This document shows positions 8,383 through 18,038 of a DNA stretch of 64,000 bases, in pieces. A program made the position numbers and the translations under genes. How positions within the stretch are numbered: position 1 is the first letter of the stretch; every line of letters starts with the position of its first letter. Origin of the DNA: Bradyrhizobium sp. sBnM-33 (lineage in GTDB: Bacteria; Pseudomonadota; Alphaproteobacteria; Rhizobiales; Xanthobacteraceae); the NCBI RefSeq assembly GCF_032917945.1, contig NZ_CP136624.1, positions 7,440,001-7,504,000 of the forward strand, read 5' to 3'. The notes below the pieces were generated by a model. It did not search any database. It saw only the letters and a list, made by a program, of their open reading frames with translations, and was not told the origin of the DNA.

Positions 8383-9135
8383 ATGAAACGTTTCCTGATG
8401 ATCACGACAGCCTCTGTCTTGCTGTGCGGCCCGGCCTTTGCGCAGCAGGCCGCGGTGATGCCGACACCTTCGCTCTCGGCCACGTCGCCGCTCGGCATGG
8501 TGCCAAGTGCGCCGGTCGGCGGCACCGGCATCCCCTTAGGCGCAACGGAAATCGCTTCCCCCGGCGTAAGTCCGGCGCCGAACTCGTCGACCATCGGCAG
8601 CACCGTGTGCTCGACCATCGGTACGGCACCGTCAACGATGTTCGGATCGGCGACCACCTTTGACGGCGGCGGCGTTGATGTCGGGAGCGTCACACCGCAG
8701 AGCACGTTGTCGACGATGCCGGGGATGACGACGACATCAGCGATGTCGTCGTCGGGCATTCCGCCGACATCGGCCCTGATCGACACGTCGGGTGCCCAAA
8801 GCATGTGCGGTGCCGGCTCGGGCAATCTTGCTGCGTCATCGACGCCGACATCTCCCACGACGCCAGGCGGCGTGCCGCGCACCGGCATTCCGATGGGCTC
8901 GACCGAGCTCGGCAATCTCGGGATCAGCTCCGCCGCGACGGTGCCAACCATCACCGTCGGCCCGACCGTCAGCACCATCGCGCCGACGATCCCGACGGTG
9001 CCCGCCGTCACGCTGCCGGCACCGAACACGACGGCCGTCGCCGCGCCCACCGACCCCATCACAGGGATACCGAACATCACAGGAACGCCGAACCCGATAC
9101 CAGGCCTATCAACCGCCGCCACGATGTTCCGTTGA
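8383..9135 (+). CDS. Exported Ser/Thr/Pro-rich low-complexity protein
   Basis: The product has 250 residues. A signal peptide (MKRFLMITTASVLLCGPAFA) is followed by a mature chain dominated by Ser, Thr, Pro, Gly and Ala. It has repeated short motifs such as GIPLGATEI / GIPMGSTEL and a few cysteines. No domain is recognised; a surface or periplasmic structural role is only a guess. ATG 8383 has GGAG before it. The gene ends 27 bases before the RND adaptor and could be cotranscribed with it. A perfect 12-bp inverted repeat lies inside the coding region at 8727-8753. Confidence 0.6.
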   Translation: MKRFLMITTASVLLCGPAFAQQAAVMPTPSLSATSPLGMVPSAPVGGTGIPLGATEIASPGVSPAPNSSTIGSTVCSTIGTAPSTMFGSATTFDGGGVDVGSVTPQSTLSTMPGMTTTSAMSSSGIPPTSALIDTSGAQSMCGAGSGNLAASSTPTSPTTPGGVPRTGIPMGSTELGNLGISSAATVPTITVGPTVSTIAPTIPTVPAVTLPAPNTTAVAAPTDPITGIPNITGTPNPIPGLSTAATMFR

Positions 9136-9162
9136 GCGGAAGCCCACGCGCGAGAAGCAGCC

Positions 9163-10341
9163 ATGAAAAAGAAATTCGCAATACCTGCAGTCGTGTTCGG
9201 TGCCGTCGCCGCCGGCGGCCTCCTCTACTTCACGCAGGCCGATGCGTTCAGAGCCGCTGTCGCGGCCGCGCCGCCACCTCCGGTTCCGGTCGTCGCCGGC
9301 GTGGTCGCGCAGCGTGCCGTGCCGATTTACCAGAACGGCGTCGGCACCGTGATTGCGTACAACACCGATGTCGTGCGGGCCCAGATCCAGGGCCAGCTCA
9401 TCAGCATCAATTTCACCGAAGGCCAGACCGTCCATGCCGGCGACCTGCTCGCGCAAATCGATCCTCGTCCGTACCAGGCCCAGATCGACCAGTTCGAGGG
9501 AAATCTGGAGCGCGACCAGGCCCAACTCACCAATGCCCGCGCCAATCTCGCGCGTTACAACCAGCTTGGCGACAAGGGCTGGGCCACGCCGCAACTGATC
9601 GAAACCCAGAAGGCGCAGGTCGGCCAGCTTGAGGCCGCGATCAAGACCGACCAGGCGCTGATCGAGGCGGCCAAGGTGCAGCTCAGCTACACGCGGCTGA
9701 CCTCGCCGATCGACGGCGTGGTCGGCATTCGCCAGATCGACGTCGGCAACATCATCAGCCCGACCACGGCCAACGGACTCGTCGTCGTGACCCAGCTCGA
9801 TCCCATCTCGCTGATCTTCACGCTGCCGGAAGGCGTGCTGCCGCAGATCCTAAGGCAACAGCAGGCGACCAAGACGCCGCTTCCGGTCCTTGCCTATAAC
9901 CAGGATGACACCCTCCAACTGGGCCGGGGCGAGCTCGCGCTGGTCAACAACGAGATCCTGCAGACGACCGGCTCGATCCAGCTCAAGGCAACCTTCCCCA
10001 ACAAATCTCGCGAGCTGTGGCCGGGTGAATTGGTGAACGCGCGGCTGCTTGTCACGACCCGACATAACGGGCTGACCGTGCCCGCTTCGGTCGTGCAGCA
10101 GGGACCGAACGGCGCCTATGCCTATGTCATCAAGCCCGACAGTACAGTAGCGATGCGCCCCATCAAGGTCGCACAGATCACCGACGGCGAGGCGCTGATC
10201 GATTCCGGCCTGAAGGCCGGCGAGCAGGTCGTCGTCGACGGACAATACCGGCTGCAGCCGGGCACGCATGTCACGATCCTGCACGGCGAAGCGGCTGACG
10301 AAGCGGCGGCACAACAAGCACAACAGGCGACAATCCCATGA
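9163..10341 (+). CDS. RND efflux system periplasmic adaptor (MdtA/AcrA-like membrane fusion protein)
   Basis: The 392-residue product begins with an N-terminal membrane anchor or signal (residues 5-25). It then has the split lipoyl/biotinyl-like halves (GQLISINFTEGQTVHAGDLL and LSYTRLTSPIDGVVGIRQID) around a coiled-coil hairpin (about 105-165), and a beta-barrel with LIFTLPE. It would link the inner-membrane RND pump to an outer-membrane channel. The stop overlaps the pump start by four bases (ATGA), which indicates translational coupling. No outer-membrane factor gene is present in the window. Confidence 0.9.
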   Translation: MKKKFAIPAVVFGAVAAGGLLYFTQADAFRAAVAAAPPPPVPVVAGVVAQRAVPIYQNGVGTVIAYNTDVVRAQIQGQLISINFTEGQTVHAGDLLAQIDPRPYQAQIDQFEGNLERDQAQLTNARANLARYNQLGDKGWATPQLIETQKAQVGQLEAAIKTDQALIEAAKVQLSYTRLTSPIDGVVGIRQIDVGNIISPTTANGLVVVTQLDPISLIFTLPEGVLPQILRQQQATKTPLPVLAYNQDDTLQLGRGELALVNNEILQTTGSIQLKATFPNKSRELWPGELVNARLLVTTRHNGLTVPASVVQQGPNGAYAYVIKPDSTVAMRPIKVAQITDGEALIDSGLKAGEQVVVDGQYRLQPGTHVTILHGEAADEAAAQQAQQATIP

Positions 10342-13300
10342 ACATATCCGCACCCTTCATTCAGCGACCGATCGCGACCGCGCTCCTGATGGTCGGCCTT
10401 CTGGTCGGCGGCCTGATCGCCTACCCGCTGCTGCCGATCGCAGCGCTGCCGAACGTCAACTATCCGACACTTCAGGTCACGGCGCAGCTGCCGGGCGCCG
10501 ATCCACAGACCATGGCGGCATCGGTGGCGACGCCGCTCGAGCTCCAGTTCGGCCAGATTCCGGGTCTCACCCAGATGACGTCGGCAAGCGCACTTGGCTA
10601 CACCCAGATCACGCTGCAGTTCGACCTAAACCGCCAGATCGACGGAACGGTCAGCGATACGCTGTCGGCGATCAACGCCGCCAGTCCGTTTCTGCCGCCC
10701 GGCATTCCCTATCCGCCGACGATCCGCAAGGTCAATCCGGCCGATACGCCGATCCTGGTGCTCGGTCTGACCTCGGACAGCCTGCCGCTGACCACTGTGG
10801 ACGCCTACGCGGAAAACATTCTGCTGCAGAAGATTTCGCAGATACCGGGCGTCGGCCTGGTCGGCCTCGGCGGCCAGCAAAAGCCCGCCGTGCGGGTGCA
10901 ACTCGATCCGCAGGCGCTTGCCGCGCGCGGCATCAATCTCGAGGACGTCCGCACGGCGCTCGGTCAGGCCAACGTCGATCTGCCGAAGGGCACTCTCAAC
11001 AGCCCGCGCCAGACCTTTACGCTGAACACCAACGATCAGCTCCTGAAGGCGGAGGACTATGCCAATCTCGTGATCGCCTACCGAAACGGCTCGCCGGTTC
11101 GCATCCGCGACGTCGGCCGCGCCGTCAGCGCGCCGGAAAACGACCTGATCGCCGGCTGGTACAACAACCGGCGCGCGGTCATCATGGCGATCCAGCGTCA
11201 GCCGGGTGCAAACGTCATCGACACCGTGGAGCGGATCAAGGCAGAAATGCCGGTGCTGCAGGCTTCGATCCCGCCTGCCATCAAGGTGAATGTCATTTCC
11301 GATCGCACCGATACGGTTCGCGCATCTATCCACGATGTTCAGTTCACGCTGATACTGACGGTTGCGCTTGTCGTGATGGTGATCTTCATCTTCCTGAGGA
11401 ATTTCTGGGCGACCGTTATCCCGGCAGTCACTGTTCCATTGTCGCTGATCGGCACCTTGGCTGTCCTCTACGAATTGGGTTACAGCCTCAACAACCTGTC
11501 GCTGATGGCCCTGTCGATCGCCGTGGGCTTCGTGGTCGACGATGCCGTCGTCGTGATCGAGAACATCGTGCGGCACATGGAGGGAGGCGCCACGCCATTC
11601 GAAGCGGCCCTGAAAGGCGCCGGCGAAATCGGATTCACCATCATGTCGATCACGCTGTCGCTGATCGCCGTGTTCATTCCACTGTTCCTGATGGGCGGAT
11701 ATGTCGGGCTGCTGTTCCGCGAATTTGCCGTTACCGTCAGCGTAGCCCTGGTGCTGTCGCTCCTGATCTCGCTGACCTTGACGCCGATGATGTGCGCGCG
11801 GCTGCTCAAGCCGGAAACAGGACGCACGGGCGGTTGTTCCGCATCCTCGAAAGTGGCTTCAATTCACTACTGGGAGTCTACGAGGCCGGTCTCAAGATCG
11901 TGCTTCGTCACCGTTTCATCACCCTGTTGACGATGTTTGTCACCATCGGGCTGACCGGCTATCTCTACATCGTCATTCCCAAAGGCTTCTTTCCGCAGCA
12001 GGACACCGGGCTGATCATCGGCCTGTCCGAAGCGGCGCAGGATATTTCCTATTCTGCGATGACCGAGCGCCAGCAGGCGCTGCTCAATGCCATCATGCGG
12101 GATCCGGCCGTCGCATCCATCGGCTCGGCGATCGGCGCAGGCGGCGGCAACACCACGGTCAACAATGGCCGCATCTATATTGCGCTCAAGCCCTACAAGC
12201 AACGCGACAGCATGGAAACGGTGCTCGCCCGCCTGCGGACCAACCTGGCCAAGATCCAGGGCATCACACTCTATATGCAGGCCGCGCAGGACATCACCAT
12301 CGGCGGCCGCGTCTCGAAAACCCAGTATCAGTACACGCTGGGCGACGCCGATCCCGGCGAGCTGAACCACTGGGCCGCGCTGTTCCTCGACAGGATCAAA
12401 AAGGTCCCCGGCATCACCGACGTCGCGACCGACCAGCTCAATTCCGGTCCCCTGCTCGACATCTCGATCAAGCGCGAGGTGGCTTCGAGCTACGGCATCC
12501 TGCCGTTCACCATCGACAACACGCTCGATGACGCCTTTGGCCAGCGCATCGTTTCGACAATGTACACCACCTTGAACCAGTACCACGTGATCATGGAGGT
12601 CAATCCGAAATTCCAGTACTCGCCCGAGGCATTGACCGGAATCTATGTCAAATCCTCAACCGGCCAGGAAGTGCCGCTATCGACGCTCGTCGACAGCGTC
12701 GTCAAGGTCGCCCCGCTCGTGGTGAACCACCAGGGACAATTTCCGTCGGTGACGATCTCCTTCAACCTTTTGCCGGGCACGGCGATCGGCCAGGCGACCA
12801 GCGCCATCCAGAATATCGAGAAGCAGCTCGGCAAGCCCCTTTCGCTGCAGACCAGCTTCCAGGGCAACGCGCAGGCGTTCGGCGATTCGTTGTCGACCAC
12901 GCCGATCCTGATCGTGGCGGCGCTGTTCGTGATCTATCTCATCCTCGGCATCTTGTATGAGAGCCTGATCCACCCCATCACCATCATCTCGACGCTGCCG
13001 TCGGCTGGGCTCGGGGCACTGTTGTTGTTGATGGCGGTTCACCTCGATCTCAGCGTGATCGCGATCGTCGGCATCATCCTGCTGATCGGTATCGTCAAGA
13101 AGAACGGCATCATGCTGGTCGATTTCGCCCTGCATGTCGGCCAGCAGGAGGGATTGTCGGCGGAAGACGCCATCTATCGCGCCTGCGTCATGCGATTCCG
13201 GCCGATCCTCATGACCACGATGGCAGCCATGCTTGCTGGCGTTCCCATGATGCTCGGCACCGGCGCGGGCTCCGAGATACGTCAGCCGCTGGGCTACGCC

Positions 13301-13447
13301 ATCGTCGGAGGGCTGGCCGTGTCGCAGCTTCTCACGCTGTATACGACGCCGGTGGTCTACATCTACCTCGACCGGCTGCAAACCTGGCTATTCGGCAAGA
13401 AGAAGCCGGCGACCGAGGGGAGCGCCAAGCTGACGCCGGCCGAATGA
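10338..13447 (+). pseudogene. RND multidrug efflux pump (MdtB/MdtC/AcrB-like), disrupted by a one-base frameshift
   Basis: Reading starts at ATG 10338 (MNISAPFIQRPIATALL). It contains TM1, the porter domain, TM2-6 and the proton-relay pair Asp401-Asp402 in GFVVDDAVVVIENIVRHME. At 11829-11833 the frame is lost: after KPETGRTG the first frame runs to a stop at 11930, while the following frame continues as RLFRILESGFNSLLG through the second porter domain and TM7-12 to 13447. Adding one C to GGCGG restores a continuous protein of 1036 residues, the normal length for the family. Either the strain has lost the pump or the assembly lacks one base. Both halves are otherwise well preserved, so the change is recent. 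Confidence 0.88.
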
Positions 13448-13485
13448 GAGAAATCGAACGGACATATCCGATCTGCGTTGACTTA

Positions 13486-16400
13486 CTAGGCCAACGCTCT
13501 TGCCAGATCATCAGCCTCACGTAGGTCGCGGGAAGTTTCCGCGGACGCAAATTTCGCCCTGGTCGATATCAACAGGTCTCGTGCCTCGACGCGTCCGGAT
13601 GCGCTCTCGCCGGCCGTGACGAGGTGCGCGATGCTGATCGCCGTCCGCAATTCCCAACCGACCGCCCCGAGCTTCCTGGCAGAGGCAAGCGAACGTTTGA
13701 ACAGGCGCATGGCTGCCCGGTCGTCTCGCAGCGGTTCGCGACATAGCAGGGAGCCGTAGATCCGATAAATCTCGGGAGCAGCCCAGCGCTCGCCGGTTTG
13801 CTTCATCAGGGATTCGGCCGAAGCGGCGAAGCTTCGAGCCCTTTCTATCTGCCCGACCCGTCCGAATTCCGTGGCGAGCAGGATTCGATAGAGCGGAAGC
13901 TGAATGCACCGGGCGGGTAGCTTGCCGAGCAATCCGCATAGTAGTTCGAGCACTTTCGGCGCAGGACCACGTTCCGCCAACGCGGCGGTCGCCCACAACG
14001 GACCGATGACCCGGTACATTGGATAGCCATACTCATCAGCGACCTTCATGCCGCGCTCGACACTGGCCAGGTTGGCCGCAAGGTCGCCTTCATACCAGTG
14101 ATCGGAAACGCCCAGAATGGAGGCAAATGCCAGCATGAACGGATGGCCGATCTCATTCGCGAGCTGCCGTGCCGTCTCACAGCATTCTCTGGCCCGGCCT
14201 GGCCGACCCAATAACCATTCGATGTGTCCGGAATAGATGAGCGATACAATCAATGGATCATGCTGATAAATTTGGACCAGCTTGCCGTGCTCACGAGGAT
14301 TGTAGCGGGCGCTGATCAAAGCCGCGAGCTCGCTCGCCTGCTCCAGGCGGCCGAGAAAGAAATTGGCGATCACGGCAGCGGCGTACGCCATGAGAGCAGC
14401 CTCGTCGTCGCGCCACTCCTCTGCCCGGCGAACGAAATCTTCGGCGTGTTCGAGGCCCTTGTTGAGCTCGCAATTGACGAGCTTGGCGATCGTACTTCCC
14501 CAAAGCACCGTCGCCTTCTCACGAATGGTGCCGTGGTTCGCGCAAAGCTTGAGTGCGCGACTGTAGGGGCCATAGACGTTCGGATCGGACCACCCCGCGT
14601 TGGCGGTGTACGCCATCGCCAAGTTGGATTGCAATGCGATTTCAGCTTCGAAGCGCCGTGGTGAGGCGGGCATCTTGGGTATCAGCGAGAGGCCTTCGCG
14701 AAGATGGGCCACGGCCTCCTTGGTGGCCGAGCGGCGGAGCGCGGATTTGCCCGCCTGAAGCCAGGCCTCGATGGCTTCCGGAACGTTACCTGCGCGCGCG
14801 TAGTGATAGCCGAGCACGGCGGGCTGGCTGCTCTCTCCGATTGCGGCCTCCTGAAGCAACCACGATGCAACGCGCGCATGGAGCTCGCGCCTTTCCTCCT
14901 TGAGCAACGAGGAATAGGCCGCTTCCTGTATCATCGCGTGCTTGAACGTGAAGATGGCGCCTTGAGGTCCCTCGATGCGATACACGATCCCGGCGCTCTC
15001 CAGTGCCCACAACGCGTGTTTCAGCGTTTGGCCTTTACCTGGAAATACATTGAAAATACCTTCATAATTGAATTGCCTTCCGAAGACGGAGGCGATCTGG
15101 GCGACGCGCTTGGCCGGACCGAGACGATCAAGGCGCTCCATCAGTGAATCGTGAATACTTGCCGGCACCAGAGGTTCCGGCAATTTCCCGCTCGGCACAG
15201 GGCCGTCGGCGGCGCGTGGGACCGCTCCGGAATCAACGACAGCCCGCGTAAACTCCTCGACAAAGAGTGGCACACCGTCGGTTCTTTCCACGATCTGGCT
15301 GGTAATCCGGCGCGGTACGAAATCGCTACCTGCGACAGCCGCGACCATTTGCTCGCATTCGTACACTGCCAGTTTTTGCAGAGTAATCCGTCGAACCGCC
15401 GAGCCCGACAACCAGTCGGCCCGGTAGTCATCGCGATGCGTGATCAGGATCATGATCCGCTCGCCAGAACAGTGAGCTATCGCGCGTACCAGCAGCTCGA
15501 TGCTAGTCGGATCGATCCACTGGACGTCCTCGACAATCATGAGGATCGGCAGCTTGCGCGAGGCCGCAATGAGAGCATCGACGAACACCTGAAGAGCGCG
15601 CTCGCGCTCGAACGGAGATCCGAGATCCGCAGGCTCGTATCCCGAGCAGGCGGGTATCGACAAGACCGCTCCGTAGTAACGAAGTGTGTGCTCGACGTTG
15701 GTGACGGCTCTTGCCAAAAGCGAACGCAATTTTGCCAATGCGAGTTCGGCGTTGTCGGCCTCCTGGATGCCGGTCGCGCGCGTGAGCCGCTCGATTTCCG
15801 GAGCAAGCGGCGTGTTGATGTGAAACGGCGAGCATTGCAGCGATAGAACCTCACGCGGAGACGCATCAAGGGAACTGCGGAACTGGCGGATCAGGCGCGA
15901 CTTGCCGATGCCGGGTTCGCCGGAAACGACGCCGACCTGTCCCGAGCCCGCTACGCTCTGCCGCCACATCTCGGCAAGCAATGCGATGTCGCTGGTTCGG
16001 TTGATCATCGGGGCAAGAGGCGACCTCCGCGCCCTCTCGAACCTGCTTTCGTTGGACGCAAGAGCGTCCGCACGCCAGGCTTCGACCGACTCTTCCACGC
16101 CCTTGAGCGGTCGTCTGCCAAGCGGCGCGTAGCTGAACGTTCCGCGGGTCAGCTCGTAAGTGCTCGAACCGACCACGACATCATTCTCACCGGCGAGCCC
16201 TTGCAGGCGGGCCGCGACATGAGCCGAGCTGCCGAACACTTCCCGCCGATCGGGCGGTTCGCCGGGCACGCTGCCGACGACGACGAGCCCGGTATTAACC
16301 CCGATGCGCACGCCCAGGCGAACGAAGCTGCCATCCGACAGCAGAAACTTCTGCTCCTTGATCGCCGCGGCCACCGCCAGCGAGGCGCGGACCGCGCGTT

Positions 16401-16701
16401 CAGGATCATTTTCATGGGCTTGCGGCACGCCAAAATATGCCAGCAATCCGTCGCCAATCATTCTGGCGATGTGACCGCCGTAGCGGCGAATCTGCTCGTC
16501 GCAGATATCGCGGTAGGTTCTGATAACCGCGAAGAACTCTTCGGGATCAATCCGCTCGCTCAGGGGCGTCGAGCCGACGATGTCGATAAATACAACGGTA
16601 AGCTGCCGCCGTTCGGCGTGTAGCGCTTCGTTCTCGACATGCGGCGGCGCCTGCATCTGCTGAAGTCCGTCCGACCGATCGGGCCTCGGCTGGCTACTCA
16701 T
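13486..16701 (-). CDS. Class III cyclase-domain / AAA ATPase / TPR-like signalling protein
   Basis: The 1071-residue product begins with a cyclase homology domain (about 30-190): metal Asp40 in VVFIDIVGST, Asp84 in IGDGLLAYFG, then IGVNTGLVVVGSVPG. An AAA-type ATPase follows (Walker A GEPGIGKS at 261-268) and a long alpha-helical C-terminal half resembling TPR repeats. The position normally occupied by the transition-state Asn is His161 (AHVAARL), with Arg165 kept, and the usual purine-binding Lys before IGDG is Arg. The domain may therefore be altered or act only as a sensor. ATG 16701 overlaps the catalase-like stop by one base (TGATG). It is the last gene of a five-gene operon. Confidence 0.85.
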   Translation of the reverse strand: MSSQPRPDRSDGLQQMQAPPHVENEALHAERRQLTVVFIDIVGSTPLSERIDPEEFFAVIRTYRDICDEQIRRYGGHIARMIGDGLLAYFGVPQAHENDPERAVRASLAVAAAIKEQKFLLSDGSFVRLGVRIGVNTGLVVVGSVPGEPPDRREVFGSSAHVAARLQGLAGENDVVVGSSTYELTRGTFSYAPLGRRPLKGVEESVEAWRADALASNESRFERARRSPLAPMINRTSDIALLAEMWRQSVAGSGQVGVVSGEPGIGKSRLIRQFRSSLDASPREVLSLQCSPFHINTPLAPEIERLTRATGIQEADNAELALAKLRSLLARAVTNVEHTLRYYGAVLSIPACSGYEPADLGSPFERERALQVFVDALIAASRKLPILMIVEDVQWIDPTSIELLVRAIAHCSGERIMILITHRDDYRADWLSGSAVRRITLQKLAVYECEQMVAAVAGSDFVPRRITSQIVERTDGVPLFVEEFTRAVVDSGAVPRAADGPVPSGKLPEPLVPASIHDSLMERLDRLGPAKRVAQIASVFGRQFNYEGIFNVFPGKGQTLKHALWALESAGIVYRIEGPQGAIFTFKHAMIQEAAYSSLLKEERRELHARVASWLLQEAAIGESSQPAVLGYHYARAGNVPEAIEAWLQAGKSALRRSATKEAVAHLREGLSLIPKMPASPRRFEAEIALQSNLAMAYTANAGWSDPNVYGPYSRALKLCANHGTIREKATVLWGSTIAKLVNCELNKGLEHAEDFVRRAEEWRDDEAALMAYAAAVIANFFLGRLEQASELAALISARYNPREHGKLVQIYQHDPLIVSLIYSGHIEWLLGRPGRARECCETARQLANEIGHPFMLAFASILGVSDHWYEGDLAANLASVERGMKVADEYGYPMYRVIGPLWATAALAERGPAPKVLELLCGLLGKLPARCIQLPLYRILLATEFGRVGQIERARSFAASAESLMKQTGERWAAPEIYRIYGSLLCREPLRDDRAAMRLFKRSLASARKLGAVGWELRTAISIAHLVTAGESASGRVEARDLLISTRAKFASAETSRDLREADDLARALA

Positions 16702-18038
16702 CACGCCACCATGTTCAGTTTCCGCCGTACCTGCCGCGAGGCCAAATAGACCGCCAGCCGCATCCGGTTGACACTGCCGAGCGGCCTGTGCTCGGGCAGA
16801 CAATTCCAGGGATTGAACACCATGTGCTCGCAGTCGTACAGTTGATTTTGCGCCAGCAGGCTCTGCCTTGGAATGGCAATGCTACCCAGTCGCACGACTT
16901 CGTCTTGAGGGCGGGTCCACCACCGCGAGGCGTCCTCGACATCATCCGGCGTTGCGGCATGCCGCACGCGTATAGAGAAATCGAGCACGACGTCAGCGCC
17001 GGGTTGATGCGGGTCCAGGTCCCTCACAAGCGCGTCCCGGAGAAAGTTTTCCGGCTTGGTCCAAGGCACAAACGTGCGCCATCTGGCGCCCTCATCCTGG
17101 CCGTCGCGAGGACCGACCAAATAACGCACGACCTTGTGCTCGCCGAACAAGAACGGCGACATGCTGTGATAGGTGGCGGTCAGCGGATTGCGGACGGTAA
17201 GCAGGCCTTCCACCGCAATTCGCAAGAACAGGTAAAACTGGCGTGGACACCGAATAACGAACTCGAGCCATCGCAGGCCCCGGCCGAGTTTTTCGCGCCA
17301 GGTTGCATGTGGTGCACTCACCGCATTCATCAACAGCGTATAGTCGATCACATTCTTACAGAAGAAGATCGGAAAACTGCTGAGCGCGAAATCATGTTCG
17401 CCGGCGGACGCTTTGTCGGGCGCCAGCATACGAAGAATGGTGTCCGTCCCGACCTCGTGAAGCTTTATGGACAAGCCACGCGCGTCGATCTTCCGGTCGC
17501 TGCCCGCTGTGCCGCGTCCGTTGGAAAACCGGAGCGTGGCTGTATAGCGGGCGCCTGGACGAAACAGATCCGTCGTAAACTCGGGGGGAAGATCGTGGCG
17601 AACAATAAATTCCGCGCTCACGCACCCGTGCGTTTTGGCATGCTGATCGCGCATCGCAGGAGTGGAGCAATCCGAAACCTTCATCTCGCAGTAGTTGGTA
17701 ACCACTGCTTCTGCGGCAATGCGCGCCATTTGCCGGATCATGGTTGCCTCGCCGGGCACGGCGCGCTCTAGTTCGTGCAACGGCATTGGCCGGTCCGGCG
17801 GCGGCTCCAGCGCGTTCACAAGCTCCCGATATCGCGCCGGGGTCGCGGACGATCTCCGCGCGTCGCCCGTTTGCGCCGGGCGCACCATCGCGAGCAGCAC
17901 CTGCCCGAATTCAGGCAGCGCCTGCCCGAATTCAGCCAGACGGCGTAGTGTGCGAAAGCCGAGGCTGAAGAGGCGGTCCATGAGCCTCTTTCCGCTTGCG
18001 CGATCGTCGAACCGCCGCCGGGCATCGGACCGCATCAT
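16701..18038 (-). CDS. Catalase-like haem protein
   Basis: The 445-residue product keeps the catalase-fold signature: the distal region THGCVSAEFIV with His137, and RFSNGRG with Asn173. It ends with NPWNCLPEHRPLGSVNRMRLAVY, which is usual for the catalase-like branch found with peroxidases. The N-terminal 110 residues are extra and helical. Whether it breaks down hydrogen peroxide or uses organic hydroperoxides cannot be decided. The start overlaps the DyP stop in ATGA and the stop overlaps the cyclase start, so three consecutive genes are translationally coupled. It probably acts together with the DyP peroxidase in the cytoplasm, as no signal peptide is visible. Confidence 0.8.
   Translation of the reverse strand: MMRSDARRRFDDRASGKRLMDRLFSLGFRTLRRLAEFGQALPEFGQVLLAMVRPAQTGDARRSSATPARYRELVNALEPPPDRPMPLHELERAVPGEATMIRQMARIAAEAVVTNYCEMKVSDCSTPAMRDQHAKTHGCVSAEFIVRHDLPPEFTTDLFRPGARYTATLRFSNGRGTAGSDRKIDARGLSIKLHEVGTDTILRMLAPDKASAGEHDFALSSFPIFFCKNVIDYTLLMNAVSAPHATWREKLGRGLRWLEFVIRCPRQFYLFLRIAVEGLLTVRNPLTATYHSMSPFLFGEHKVVRYLVGPRDGQDEGARWRTFVPWTKPENFLRDALVRDLDPHQPGADVVLDFSIRVRHAATPDDVEDASRWWTRPQDEVVRLGSIAIPRQSLLAQNQLYDCEHMVFNPWNCLPEHRPLGSVNRMRLAVYLASRQVRRKLNMVA

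Noticed and set aside
10268..11820. A very long open frame (from 10268) parallel to the first half of the RND pump gene
   Set aside because: Its translation upstream of the frameshift is Arg/Asp/His-rich and not protein-like; it is a high-GC shadow of the adaptor and pump genes. Only its part after 11830 is real and belongs to the pump.
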